This document shows positions 17,696 through 26,339 of a stretch of DNA of 64,000 bases, piece after piece (the first letter of the stretch is position 1; every line of letters begins with the position of its first letter). Source of the DNA: UJ101 sp965262705 (GTDB lineage Bacteria > Bacteroidota > Bacteroidia > Flavobacteriales > UJ101). The DNA is taken from assembly GCA_965262705.1 (NCBI GenBank), contig OZ253556.1:868001-932000 (forward strand), in the 5' to 3' direction. The position numbers and the translations under genes were made by a program. The notes beneath the pieces are model-generated. The model searched no databases and was not told the origin of the DNA. It saw only the letters and a list, made by a program, of their open reading frames with translations.

Positions 17696-17724
17696 AACGT
17701 AGCTAATTTAGGGGGCTTACAATA

Positions 17725-18669
17725 TCACTTGGTAAAAGCATAAGTTAAGCCTATTCCTAAGGTTTGTTTAAACTGTATTTTTTTTGTTTGGTCATAATCA
17801 TATAATAAATCAGCCGTTAACTGAGCAGATATATACTTATTAATGGTCATATTCAACAAAGCGGAATAATAAATATCAACACGTTCAGGATGATCAAAAT
17901 AATTACTATAAAGCGCTATTTGATGATCTATAGCAATATTTTTCATTAGGTTTAACTTTTGACGAGCACTTACAAATAATCCTAATTCATAACGAACATG
18001 TTCTCCATAATCAATGCCAAAGGCTTCTTTTTTTAACGTAAAAACATTGGGCGCTGTATATTCTTTGAATACTTCATCAGAAGTTACAAAAGTCATTTTA
18101 GCGTTTAACGGATGAATACTTAACTCAAAACGGTCGTTTGGGACATAGTCTATCCCCGCCCCTAATCCTAAATAAGCCGGCGAAAAAAAGTTTGAAGTTT
18201 CATACTTCTCATCCGTACCATCCCCGTCAAGATCTTTATAATCATATCCTTTAGTAAACTGGGTTTGCAGATTTAATCGAGTTCCAAAATACCATTTTGT
18301 TTCTTTTATTTGATATCTATATTGTGAAGTTAAATTTATATTATCTTCTGTTTTTTTAGCCCTTTCTCCTTCATTCGATTGTAAACCATAAGCTAAAATC
18401 ACTCGATTATTCCATATCGTCTTGTCTTTTTTATAATTAAACTCATAGTCTATATTAGCCAGCGCACCAGCCGAATTTACACCCCCGGCTATCCAATTAC
18501 TAAATGCCGCTTGGTTAAACAATAAAGAGTTTTTTCCTTTTTTAGTCCATCCTTCTTTTTTCTCTATTGTAATTTCACCTTTTTGAATTCTTCGGTCATT
18601 TGGAATTTGCTGTGCGTATATTCTACTTAATGATGCAAAAGCAAATACGCTAATTAAAAATTTCTTCAT
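17725..18669 (-). CDS. DUF3078 outer-membrane beta-barrel protein
   Basis: 314 residues with a signal peptide (MKKFLISVFAFASLSRIYAQ). The DUF3078 hallmarks are GWTKKGKNSLLFNQAAFSNW and an alternating beta-barrel pattern to the end (LGIGLTYAFTK). The function of this Bacteroidota family is unknown; an outer-membrane location is inferred. The IS3-type element abuts the stop codon, so a few terminal residues may have been changed by the insertion. Confidence 0.88.
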   Translation of the reverse strand: MKKFLISVFAFASLSRIYAQQIPNDRRIQKGEITIEKKEGWTKKGKNSLLFNQAAFSNWIAGGVNSAGALANIDYEFNYKKDKTIWNNRVILAYGLQSNEGERAKKTEDNINLTSQYRYQIKETKWYFGTRLNLQTQFTKGYDYKDLDGDGTDEKYETSNFFSPAYLGLGAGIDYVPNDRFELSIHPLNAKMTFVTSDEVFKEYTAPNVFTLKKEAFGIDYGEHVRYELGLFVSARQKLNLMKNIAIDHQIALYSNYFDHPERVDIYYSALLNMTINKYISAQLTADLLYDYDQTKKIQFKQTLGIGLTYAFTK

Positions 18670-18693
18670 AAATATTATAGTTTAATAATTGTG

Positions 18694-18701
18694 CAAATTT
18701 A
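18694..18701 (-). promoter_or_regulatory. -7 box of the DUF3078 gene
   Basis: TAAATTTG on the minus strand, 24 bp before the ATG, fits TAnnTTTG. No clear -33 element was found. Confidence 0.4.
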
Positions 18702-18752
18702 AATATTTTTTCCTTAATTTTATCTAAATATTTTGGAATTTAAAAAACTATA

Positions 18753-18938
18753 ATCTCTCTGCGAAATATATAAAAAAGGATAAATACGAAATGATTTTTA
18801 TTCAAACTGCTTCCTTCTCAAAAAATTAAAATCCTCACAACCAAAGGATTACTCCGGCGTTTAATTTTTATCGGGCGTTGCATTTTGACAAGTTCAATAC
18901 AAGCATTTTTTTGCTAAAGTGCTTTTCGCAACGGTCTC
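18753..18938 (+). repeat. GAGACC fold-back repeat, left end degraded
   Basis: The left end reads TCTCTGCGAAATATATAAAA. The interior and right end (TTTTTTTGCTAAAGTGCTTTTCGCAACGGTCTC) are complete. The right end stops 5 bp from the stop codon of the next minus-strand gene. Confidence 0.85.
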
Positions 18939-18943
18939 ACCTT

Positions 18944-19492
18944 TTATTTTATCAAATTTGAAATATCTTTAAATACTGGATTTTTAGCATTTACGGTAAC
19001 CTCAAGAAGTAAAGACTCGTATGTTGTTGGTATAACTTCTGCCTGAATAAGTCTTTGTATAGCCATATCATGGTCTTTTACCTTTCTTGAGTTTACGCAA
19101 TCTGTTACCAGAATGGGTTGTAAGCTTTCTTCTAATAAATCTAAAGCTGTTTGAAGTATACAAACATGGGTTTCAATTCCAGCTAAAATCACAAATTTTT
19201 TCCTAGTAGCTCTAATAGCCGCCAGGCCCTCTTCTTGACCGCAACAAGAAAATGTAGTCTTTTCATAATGGGGATAATTATCCACCATTTCCCTCAAACC
19301 TGGTATTGTATCTCCCAGCCCTTTTTTATACTGTTCGTTTATAACTATTGGTATCTCATGTAATTGTAAGCCTTTTACTAAAATCAAAAGATTTTTTTCT
19401 AACTCTTTAAAATTAGCAATATGCGGAAACAATTTCTCTTGTACATCCACTAGAACAAATACACAATCTGCTGCTTTTATTTTCATTTTCAC
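18944..19492 (-). CDS. Isochorismatase-like cysteine hydrolase
   Basis: 182 residues, full length for the family. The probable triad is Asp in VLVDVQEKL, Lys in the KTTFSCC region and Cys in GIETHVCILQTALDLLE. Conserved IETHVC is typical of the YcaC/nicotinamidase-like isochorismatase fold. It is cytoplasmic, with no signal peptide. The substrate is unknown; neighbours (clpC, DUF3078) give no hint. There is no sign of an operon. Confidence 0.88.
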   Translation of the reverse strand: MKMKIKAADCVFVLVDVQEKLFPHIANFKELEKNLLILVKGLQLHEIPIVINEQYKKGLGDTIPGLREMVDNYPHYEKTTFSCCGQEEGLAAIRATRKKFVILAGIETHVCILQTALDLLEESLQPILVTDCVNSRKVKDHDMAIQRLIQAEVIPTTYESLLLEVTVNAKNPVFKDISNLIK

Positions 19493-19635
19493 TTTTAATT
19501 TATATAGATTTAATCTAAAGTATTAATGTTGAAACTGAGATATAGTTGCCAGAGTACTTTTTTTCAGCAGTCTATTATTTTATATATTCTCCTACGATTA
19601 AGATAAAATACTTGTCCTTATCGAATATTCATTAG

Positions 19636-22164
19636 TTATTGGTCCTCTACTTTCTCAGCAACAATCAATGTATCTTCTTCTGATATATTCCTTCTCAAAA
19701 TAATCTCGTCTCCTTCTTTTATTTTTCCATTCACAATCTCATCCGCTATCAAATCTTCTATATATTTCTGAATAGCCCGCTTTACGGGACGAGCACCATA
19801 ATTTTCATCAAATCCTTTCTCAGTAATAAAGTCAATTACCTCATCGGTTAATTCAATTTTATATCCCAAGTTTTTCATCCGTTGAGATAATTTTTTTAGT
19901 TCGATGTGAATAATTTTTTTAACCTGCCTTTTTTCTAATGAATTAAAGATAATTACATCGTCAATACGATTCAAAAATTCAGGTGAAAAAGTCCTTTTTA
20001 AAGCACTTTCTATAATACTTTTTGCCTGTGTTTTTTCAAAATTTTTCTTTGCATAAGTGCCAAATCCCACGCCGATTCCAAAATCTTTTAACTGGCGAGA
20101 CCCAATATTAGAAGTTAAAATAATAATCGTATTTCTAAAATCTATTTTTCTTCCCAGACTGTCTGCGATATATCCATCATCTAATACCTGCAACAGCAGA
20201 TTAAATACATCCGGATGTGCTTTTTCTATTTCATCTAATAAAACAACCGAATAGGGTTTTCTACGGATCAACTCTGTTAATTGACCCCCTTCCTCATAGC
20301 CCACATAACCAGGAGGAGCGCCTAACAAACGAGAAATAGCGAATTTCTCCATATATTCGCTCATATCAATACGAATTAAGGCATCGGTTGAGTCGAAAAT
20401 TTCTTGAGCCAGTACTTTTGCAAGTTGTGTTTTCCCTACACCGGTTGTTCCGAGAAAAATAAATGTCCCTATTGGACGATCGGGCGCCTTAAGCCCTGCA
20501 CGGTTTCGCTGAATAGCCCTAACTACCTTTTTTACCGCTTCATCCTGCCCTATAATGTGTTGTTTTAGTTGTTCTGCCATTTTGGCAAGTTTCTTCAGTT
20601 CTGCCTGTGCCACTCTTTGCACCGGAATACCCGTTATCATGGCTACCACTTCCGCTACATTTTCTTCTGAAACGATTTCTCTGTTTTTATTTGAATCAAA
20701 CTCCCAAAGTTTTTGCGCTTCTTTTAGCTGCTGTTCTGTTTTCTTTTCATCATCTCTTAATTGAGCGGCTTTCTCATATTTTTGCCCTTTAACTGCGGCA
20801 GTCTTTTTCTGTCTAATTAATTCCAATGTTTCTTCTAAATCAAGAATCTCTTTTGGTACTCTAATGTTTTTGATATGCACGCGTGAACCCGACTCATCTA
20901 AAACATCGATGGCTTTGTCCGGCAGGTAGCGATCGGTAATATAACGTGCAGTTAACGCAACGCAGGCATTAATGGCTTCATTAGTATAATTCACATTGTG
21001 ATGAGCTTCATATTTATCCTTAATATTGTTGAGAATCTGTACGGTTTCTTGTACAGAGGTCGGCTCGATCATAACCTTTTGAAAACGACGATCAAGTGCC
21101 CCGTCTTTTTCAATCTGCTGACGATATTCATTCAAAGTAGTTGCGCCAATACACTGAATATCGCCTCTTGCTAATGCAGGCTTAAACATATTAGAAGCAT
21201 CCAATGAGCCTGTAGCCCCGCCAGCCCCGACAATGGTATGTAACTCATCTATAAATACAATGATATTATCATTTTTTTCTAATTCATTCATAATGGCTTT
21301 CATCCGTTCCTCGAATTGCCCGCGATATTTTGTGCCAGCTACTAAACTGGCGATATCTAATGAAATAATACGCTTATTGAACAATACACGAGATACCTTT
21401 CGTTGAATAATCCGTAGTGCTAAACCTTCTGCTATGGCAGATTTTCCTACTCCTGGTTCTCCAATGAGCAAGGGATTATTCTTCTTTCTCCTGCTTAGAA
21501 TCTGAGATACTCTTTCTATCTCTTTTTTACGTCCTATCACAGGATCCATTTTTCCTTCTTCAGCAATTTGCGTTAAATCCCGCCCAAAATTATCTAATAC
21601 CGGCGTTTTAGTTTTTACCGGATTATCTCTTCTGATATCTGATTTCCCGGTGTTTTCCGAGCCATTTCCCTGCTCCCCTTCTGCAAAAGAAGATTCTACG
21701 TCAGTAGGTTCGATTAAATCTTCTTGAAATTGATACTTGAATTCTTCCTTTACCGTATCATAACTAACTTCTAATTTATTAAGTAATTTAGTAATCGGAT
21801 CGTTTTCGTTACGTAAAATACATAACAATAAATGAGCAGTATTGATATCCTCACTTTTAAAAAGTTTTGCTTCAAGAAAAGTTGTTTTTAATGCCCTTTC
21901 TGCTTGTTTTGTCAGTTTTAAATTTACTTTATTAAATCCTCCCTCTTTTAGATTATCTTTTGGAATAACCGATTCTATTTTTAACCGAATCTGAGGCAAG
22001 TCAATATTCATCGCATTCAAAATAGCAATGGCTTTTCCTCGTCCCTCTCTAATCATTCCCAAAACCAAATGTTCTGTTCCTATTTGTTCGCTTCCCAAGC
22101 GTAATGCCTCTTCCTTACTGTAGGTTATCACATCTTTTACTCCCTGAGAAAAATTATCACTCAT
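19636..22164 (-). CDS. clpC: ATP-dependent Clp protease ATP-binding subunit ClpC
   Basis: Hsp100 unfoldase of 842 residues that feeds substrates to ClpP. It has a duplicated Clp_N domain (residues 1-150), first AAA+ with Walker A GEPGVGKSA (about 240) and Walker B VFIDELHT, a middle region with a UVR-like motif (KYEKAAQLRDDEKK), and second AAA+ with GTTGVGKTQLAK (about 575). The ClpP-binding loop region and C-terminal D2-small domain (GFDENYGARPVKRAIQKYIED) follow. The short middle domain with UVR distinguishes it from ClpB. Monocistronic; no -7 consensus was found upstream. Confidence 0.95.
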   Translation of the reverse strand: MSDNFSQGVKDVITYSKEEALRLGSEQIGTEHLVLGMIREGRGKAIAILNAMNIDLPQIRLKIESVIPKDNLKEGGFNKVNLKLTKQAERALKTTFLEAKLFKSEDINTAHLLLCILRNENDPITKLLNKLEVSYDTVKEEFKYQFQEDLIEPTDVESSFAEGEQGNGSENTGKSDIRRDNPVKTKTPVLDNFGRDLTQIAEEGKMDPVIGRKKEIERVSQILSRRKKNNPLLIGEPGVGKSAIAEGLALRIIQRKVSRVLFNKRIISLDIASLVAGTKYRGQFEERMKAIMNELEKNDNIIVFIDELHTIVGAGGATGSLDASNMFKPALARGDIQCIGATTLNEYRQQIEKDGALDRRFQKVMIEPTSVQETVQILNNIKDKYEAHHNVNYTNEAINACVALTARYITDRYLPDKAIDVLDESGSRVHIKNIRVPKEILDLEETLELIRQKKTAAVKGQKYEKAAQLRDDEKKTEQQLKEAQKLWEFDSNKNREIVSEENVAEVVAMITGIPVQRVAQAELKKLAKMAEQLKQHIIGQDEAVKKVVRAIQRNRAGLKAPDRPIGTFIFLGTTGVGKTQLAKVLAQEIFDSTDALIRIDMSEYMEKFAISRLLGAPPGYVGYEEGGQLTELIRRKPYSVVLLDEIEKAHPDVFNLLLQVLDDGYIADSLGRKIDFRNTIIILTSNIGSRQLKDFGIGVGFGTYAKKNFEKTQAKSIIESALKRTFSPEFLNRIDDVIIFNSLEKRQVKKIIHIELKKLSQRMKNLGYKIELTDEVIDFITEKGFDENYGARPVKRAIQKYIEDLIADEIVNGKIKEGDEIILRRNISEEDTLIVAEKVEDQ

Positions 22165-22229
22165 AATTTAATGATTTACATTTTTTATGCCCTTTTACAA
22201 CTTCTGCCAATATGGCACTATTTTCACAT

Positions 22230-22414
22230 GAGACCGCTGCAGAACACATAAAAAAATATGAAAAAGAAAGCATTTAGCTTGCGCTGACTTGCAGTTCGCT
22301 TCAAACGGCGTACTTCTCAAAAAATTAAAATCCTCACAACCCAAAGGTTGCTCCGGCATTTAATTTTTCTCGGGCGTTGCATTTTTTTGCTAAAGTGCTT
22401 TTTGCAACGGTCTC
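22230..22414 (+). repeat. GAGACC fold-back repeat, full length (185 bp)
   Basis: GAGACCGCTGCAGAACACAT at the left and TGCTTTTTGCAACGGTCTC at the right. It includes the optional CTTGCGCTGACTTGCAGTTCGC module between AAAGCATTTAG and TTCAAAC. It lies between the clpC start and the next repeat. Confidence 0.9.
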
Positions 22415-22423
22415 ATATATAGA

Positions 22424-22563
22424 AGGCTTTGCAAAACATATAAAAAAGCATGAAAAAGAAAGCATTTAGCTAACCCTGATTTACAGTTATCGGGCTTTGT
22501 ATTTTATTAGCTTCTTATTAGCTTCGCTGACTTACAGTTTCTAAAGTACCTTTTGCAAACCCT
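22424..22563 (+). repeat. Variant fold-back repeat overlapping the rnhA 3' end
   Basis: It begins GAAGGCTTTGCAAAACATAT and ends CTAAAGTACCTTTTGCAAAC, a variant with GGCTTTGCA-type termini. Its right ~46 bp form the last coding part of rnhA. Confidence 0.75.
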
Positions 22564-23003
22564 TCATCTATTTTTAATTCTTTATTTTTACTTGCCTGAA
22601 CGGCGAGAAAATCGCATCGTTCATTTTCTTTATGTTGATTATGCCCTTTTATCCACTTCATTTTTACACGATGTTGTCGATAAACGGATAAGAAACGTAT
22701 CCACAGGTCTGCATTTTTTTTTTCTTTAAATCGTTTTTTTTCCCAATTCAGCACCCATTTTCTTTCAACTGAATTGATAACATATTTAGAATCAGAAATT
22801 ATCAACACTTCGCTGTTTTCTTTTTTTATTTTTTCTAACGCGACAATAACTGCCAGCAACTCCATTCTATTATTTGTTGTCTTTTTAAATCCTTCTGAAA
22901 ATTCTTTAACATATTTTGTACCCTCTAATCTCATTATAATTCCATAACCGCCCGGTCCGGGATTACCCCTTGATGATCCGTCTGTAAAGATTAAAATTCG
23001 CAT
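22518..23003 (-). CDS. rnhA: Ribonuclease HI
   Basis: Cytoplasmic endonuclease removing RNA from RNA:DNA hybrids, 161 residues. The four acidic catalytic positions are present: Asp in IFTDGSSRGNPGPGG, Glu in NNRMELLAV, Asp in IISDSKYV and Asp in NERCDFLAV. The last ~15 residues (GFAKGTLETVSQRS) are encoded by the end of a fold-back repeat, so the native C-terminus has been replaced or extended. The catalytic core is unaffected. Confidence 0.95.
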   Translation of the reverse strand: MRILIFTDGSSRGNPGPGGYGIIMRLEGTKYVKEFSEGFKKTTNNRMELLAVIVALEKIKKENSEVLIISDSKYVINSVERKWVLNWEKKRFKEKKNADLWIRFLSVYRQHRVKMKWIKGHNQHKENERCDFLAVQASKNKELKIDEGFAKGTLETVSQRS

Positions 23004-23073
23004 CTCTTTTTAAATTCTTTTACCATCACAACATAGTTATAAATACTTGTATAAATACTTGAATTATATTTTT

Positions 23074-23259
23074 GATACCGTTGCAAAACACATAAAAAGT
23101 ATGAAAAAGAAAGCATTTAACTTCAAACGGCGTCCTTCTCAAAAAATTAGACTCCTCAAAACCCAAAGGTTGCTCCGGTATTTAATTTTTATCGGGCGTT
23201 GCATTTCGGTAAACTCAATACAAGCATTTTTTTGCTAAAGTGCTTTTTGCAACGGTTTC
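23074..23259 (+). repeat. GAGACC fold-back repeat, full length
   Basis: Left end GATACCGTTGCAAAACACAT, right end TGCTTTTTGCAACGGTTTC. The interior is complete including CTCAATACAAGCA. The right end stops 8 bp from the nadA stop. Confidence 0.88.
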
Positions 23260-23267
23260 ATTTTTTT

Positions 23268-24278
23268 CTATTTACTCATTGCTAGCATGCGCTTAATGGG
23301 TTTTATAGCTTTATTTGATAACTGTTTATCTATTTTGATGCCAGGCGATTCATATTTCATACATAAATAAATTTTCTCTAACGTATTTCGTTTCATATAA
23401 AAACACTCAGAGCAAGAACAATTTTCATCCTGTGGCGGAGCAGGAATTAATGTTTTGCCCGGCACTCTTTTTTGCATTTCATGTAGAATTCCTTCTTCTG
23501 TTGCCACAATGAACGAATGACCTTCATCTTTTTCAACGAATTTTAACAACTGTGAAGTACTTCCTATATAGGCGGAAGCATTGAGTATTGAAGCCTCGCT
23601 CTCAGGATGAGCAATTAGTTTTGCTTCAGGATAACTCATCATTAATTTAGCCGTTCGTTCTAAAGAAAATGCTTCATGAACAATGCAAGCGCCATTCCAT
23701 AAAATCATGTTACGTTTCGTTTCTTTTATTAACCATGCCCCCAAATTTTTGTCGGGGGCAAAAATTATTTCCTTATCTTTTGGGATAGATTCAATAATTT
23801 TCTTAGCATTAGATGAAGTGCAAACGATGTCGCTAAGTGCTTTAATCTCAGCTGAACAGTTAATGTATGTTACCACTATAGCCCCCGGATGCCGAGTCTT
23901 GAACGAAGCAAAGGTTTCAGGCAGACAACTTTCTGCAAGAGAGCATCCTGCTAACAAATCAGGGAGTACTACTTTTTTATTCGGGTTTAAAATTTTAGCT
24001 GTTTCCGCCATAAAATGAACACCTGCAAAGACGATCATATCTGCATCGGTTTGAGCGGCTCTTTGAGCTAAATATAGGCTATCGCCAAGATAATCAGCTA
24101 TTTCCTGAATATCAGGAGATTGATAATAATGCGCCAGAATAACCGCGTTTTTTTCTTTTCGCAATCTGTTAATCTCTTTTACGTAGTCAATCCCCTCTGT
24201 ATTTATTGGCAAATATCCTTTAGCTGAAAGTTGTTTTTTAGCCTTTTCTACTTCCTCCTTTTTATATGTTTTTATCAT
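23268..24278 (-). CDS. nadA: Quinolinate synthase A
   Basis: Condenses iminoaspartate with dihydroxyacetone phosphate to quinolinate in NAD synthesis; needs a [4Fe-4S] cluster. 336 residues with the three repeated domains. Family motifs are AVILAHYYQSPDIQEIADYLGDS, GVHFMAETAKIL, the first cysteine region DLLAGCSLAESC, and the C-terminal ENCSCSECFYMKRNTLEKIY. Partner nadB is 8 kb away on the same strand; nadC is not in the window. A TATTTTTG box lies 5 bases before the ATG, suggesting a leaderless mRNA. Confidence 0.96.
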   Translation of the reverse strand: MIKTYKKEEVEKAKKQLSAKGYLPINTEGIDYVKEINRLRKEKNAVILAHYYQSPDIQEIADYLGDSLYLAQRAAQTDADMIVFAGVHFMAETAKILNPNKKVVLPDLLAGCSLAESCLPETFASFKTRHPGAIVVTYINCSAEIKALSDIVCTSSNAKKIIESIPKDKEIIFAPDKNLGAWLIKETKRNMILWNGACIVHEAFSLERTAKLMMSYPEAKLIAHPESEASILNASAYIGSTSQLLKFVEKDEGHSFIVATEEGILHEMQKRVPGKTLIPAPPQDENCSCSECFYMKRNTLEKIYLCMKYESPGIKIDKQLSNKAIKPIKRMLAMSK

Positions 24279-24283
24279 ACTAA

Positions 24284-24291
24284 CAAAAATA
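24284..24291 (-). promoter_or_regulatory. -7 box of nadA, 5 nt before the ATG
   Basis: Minus-strand TATTTTTG, then TTAGT, then the nadA ATG: the same spacing as at mfd and the NlpC gene. No -33 TTG at the right distance. Confidence 0.45.
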
Positions 24292-24316
24292 CGCTATTTT
24301 TTTCTAATACTAATAT

Positions 24317-24504
24317 GAGACCGTTGCAGAATATATAAAAAAGTATGAAAAAGAAAGCATGCTAACTTCAAACTGCTTCCTTCTCAAAAAATTAAAATCC
24401 TCACAACCAAAAGGTTGCTCCGGTGTTTAATTTTTATCGGGCGTTGTATTTCGGCAAACTCAATACAAGCATTTTTTTGCTAAAGTGCTTTTTGCAACGG
24501 TCTC
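24317..24504 (+). repeat. GAGACC fold-back repeat, best full-length copy (188 bp)
   Basis: Both ends are perfect (GAGACCGTTGCA, TGCAACGGTCTC). Interior order: TATATAAAAAAGTATGAAAA, AAAGCA, TTCAAACTGCTTCC, AAAAATTAAA, AACCAAAAGGTT, TTTAATTTTT, GGGCGTTG, CTCAATACAAGCA, GCTAAAGTGCTTTTTGC. I use it as the reference copy. Confidence 0.92.
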
Positions 24505-24524
24505 AAATCTCTTTTGTTTTTTTA

Positions 24525-24532
24525 TACCTTTG
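24525..24532 (+). promoter_or_regulatory. -7 box of trkH
   Basis: TACCTTTG, 30 bp before the chosen trkH ATG, fits TAnnTTTG and supports that start over the upstream in-frame codons inside the repeat. Confidence 0.5.
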
Positions 24533-24562
24533 TATGATAATTCAAATATTTTTTATGCTAAC

Positions 24563-26329
24563 ATGTTAATAAATAGAATAATACAGTTTATTAGAAAAAT
24601 AATAACGCCACTAAGTCTGCTCGTGTTTATCGTGATTTTTCTTGATTTAGGGCTGAAATTTCATACTTCTGAGCAGCTTTATTTTCGTACAAGTACTTCT
24701 TTTTTTGAGTTGTTCTATATCTTGTTTTTCTTAATCTTCTTTTTTCCAATGCTCAACAAGAGTCGTCATTTTTTTGGAAATATCATGCGCATGGTTGTTT
24801 GGCTGTCTGCTGTTGTATTACTTTTTATTACTTTTTTAGGGATAATTGATTCATCATGGCTGCTTACCATTCGCACAACTCGGGATATTGTTCTGCTGAT
24901 TATCTCTTTTATTATCGTTAGCCATTGGCTTAATGGGATTGAATTTAAATCGTTGCATCCGAACTTTATTTTTATCTTAAGTTTTTTGATTGTTATCTTA
25001 ATTGGAACCGTATTACTATTGCTGCCTAATTCAACTACATATTCTGTTTCTTTTATCGATGCGCTCTTTACGGCTACAAGTGCGGTTACGGTAACGGGAC
25101 TGGCAGTAAAGGACACCGCTCATGATTTTACTCAACTCGGGCAGACTTTTATTATGATTTGTTTTCAAATCGGAGGGCTGGGAATTTTAACTTTTACCAA
25201 CTTGTTGGTTATCTCTATAGGAAATCGTACTTCTTTTCGCACCCGGCTAATGATTGGCGAGTTCGTAAACGAAGAAAATCTTAATCATACTTTTAAAATG
25301 TTAATAAGCATTATCACTTTCACTTTTTTGGTTGAGGCGCTGAGTGCTTTTCTTGTCTATCATTCTATTATCCATATTCCCGAAATTCATAATAAACCTT
25401 TTTTTGCACTCTTTCATGCTATTTCGGCTTTTTGTAATGCCGGGTTTTCTACCTTACAAAATTCTTTTCATGAGTCATCTATTCGTTTTAACTATAATTT
25501 ACACTGGATTATTGGGCTAACAATTGTTATCGGCGCTATGGGCTTTAATATCATATCTTATTATTGGGAGGTCTTTCTATATAAATTTCTTTCTTTGATT
25601 GAGCATATAACCGGAAAACGAAAGCGCTTTATTATTAAAAAAAAACAGCAGCGCATCAGTAATTTAATTTCTGTAATAACTACTTTTTTATTAATTTTTG
25701 GAGGAATGTTATTATTTTACTTATTAGAAAATAATCATGCCTTATCTGAATATAGTAACCACGGCAAAATAGCAGAATCTTTTTTCAATTCGGTTACTAC
25801 CCGTACGGCTGGATTTAATACCTTAGATATGAATTCACTAACTATTCCTACTCTTATGATTTTTTCTTTGCTTATGTGGATAGGTGCTGCGCCCGGTTCA
25901 ACAGGAGGAGGAATTAAAACGACTACTTTTGCTGTGGGGATTCTTAATATTATACGGCATATAACACAAAAAAAAGACATCAGAATTAAGTGGATAGAAA
26001 TTTCTAATTATACGATTAGCCGAATGTTTGCCGTTGTATCATTATCTCTAATAGCAATTGGAATGAGCAGTTTTCTCCTCATGATTTTCGACCCGCAGGT
26101 AAAAGTAAAAGAAGCACTTTTTGAATGTATTTCAGCATACAGTACCGTAGGATTAAGCCTGGGGATTACATCTGAACTAAGCGTTGCAAGTAAAGTTGTG
26201 TTAATCGTAGTCATGTTTATTGGAAGAATTAATTTTTTAACTTTCTTAAGCGGGATATTTCTTCAATTAAGACAAGAAAAAATAATGGCCGCCTCATTCA
26301 AAACACCTAAAATCAATATATACTCATAA
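24563..26329 (+). CDS. trkH: TrkH/KtrB-type potassium uptake channel subunit
   Basis: Inner-membrane K+ transporter of 588 residues with four pore modules. The filter regions are visible: TSAVTVTGLAV, HAISAFCNAGFS, VTTRTAGFNT and CISAYSTVGLS, each with the conserved filter glycine. Motifs QIGGLGILTF and APGSTGGGIKTTTFA are typical of the family. The N-terminus has extra membrane segments (about residues 1-150) as in many Bacteroidota homologues. ATG 24563 was chosen because upstream sequence is repeat and promoter. The RCK regulator starts 10 bp after the stop, forming a two-gene operon. Confidence 0.93.
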   Translation: MLINRIIQFIRKIITPLSLLVFIVIFLDLGLKFHTSEQLYFRTSTSFFELFYILFFLIFFFPMLNKSRHFFGNIMRMVVWLSAVVLLFITFLGIIDSSWLLTIRTTRDIVLLIISFIIVSHWLNGIEFKSLHPNFIFILSFLIVILIGTVLLLLPNSTTYSVSFIDALFTATSAVTVTGLAVKDTAHDFTQLGQTFIMICFQIGGLGILTFTNLLVISIGNRTSFRTRLMIGEFVNEENLNHTFKMLISIITFTFLVEALSAFLVYHSIIHIPEIHNKPFFALFHAISAFCNAGFSTLQNSFHESSIRFNYNLHWIIGLTIVIGAMGFNIISYYWEVFLYKFLSLIEHITGKRKRFIIKKKQQRISNLISVITTFLLIFGGMLLFYLLENNHALSEYSNHGKIAESFFNSVTTRTAGFNTLDMNSLTIPTLMIFSLLMWIGAAPGSTGGGIKTTTFAVGILNIIRHITQKKDIRIKWIEISNYTISRMFAVVSLSLIAIGMSSFLLMIFDPQVKVKEALFECISAYSTVGLSLGITSELSVASKVVLIVVMFIGRINFLTFLSGIFLQLRQEKIMAASFKTPKINIYS

Positions 26330-26339
26330 AACATAGCAG

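Larger units (their letters stand above)
16505..17721 (+). mobile_element. IS3-family insertion sequence (IS407-like), inactive
   Basis: 1217 bp bounded by imperfect inverted repeats: TGTACCCCTCCCTAAAA at the left, and at the right the reverse complement TGTAAGCCCCCTAAATT. It holds orfA and a broken orfB. Flanking bases (CCTA / ATAT) show no target duplication. The right end lies 3 bp from the DUF3078 stop codon. Confidence 0.82.

Noticed and set aside
16497..17728. Target-site duplication of the IS3-type element
   Set aside because: Flanks CCTA and ATAT do not match, so no duplication can be claimed.
24485..24562. Upstream start for trkH within the repeat element
   Set aside because: The 26 extra residues come from repeat and promoter sequence; ATG 24563 starts a normal N-terminus.
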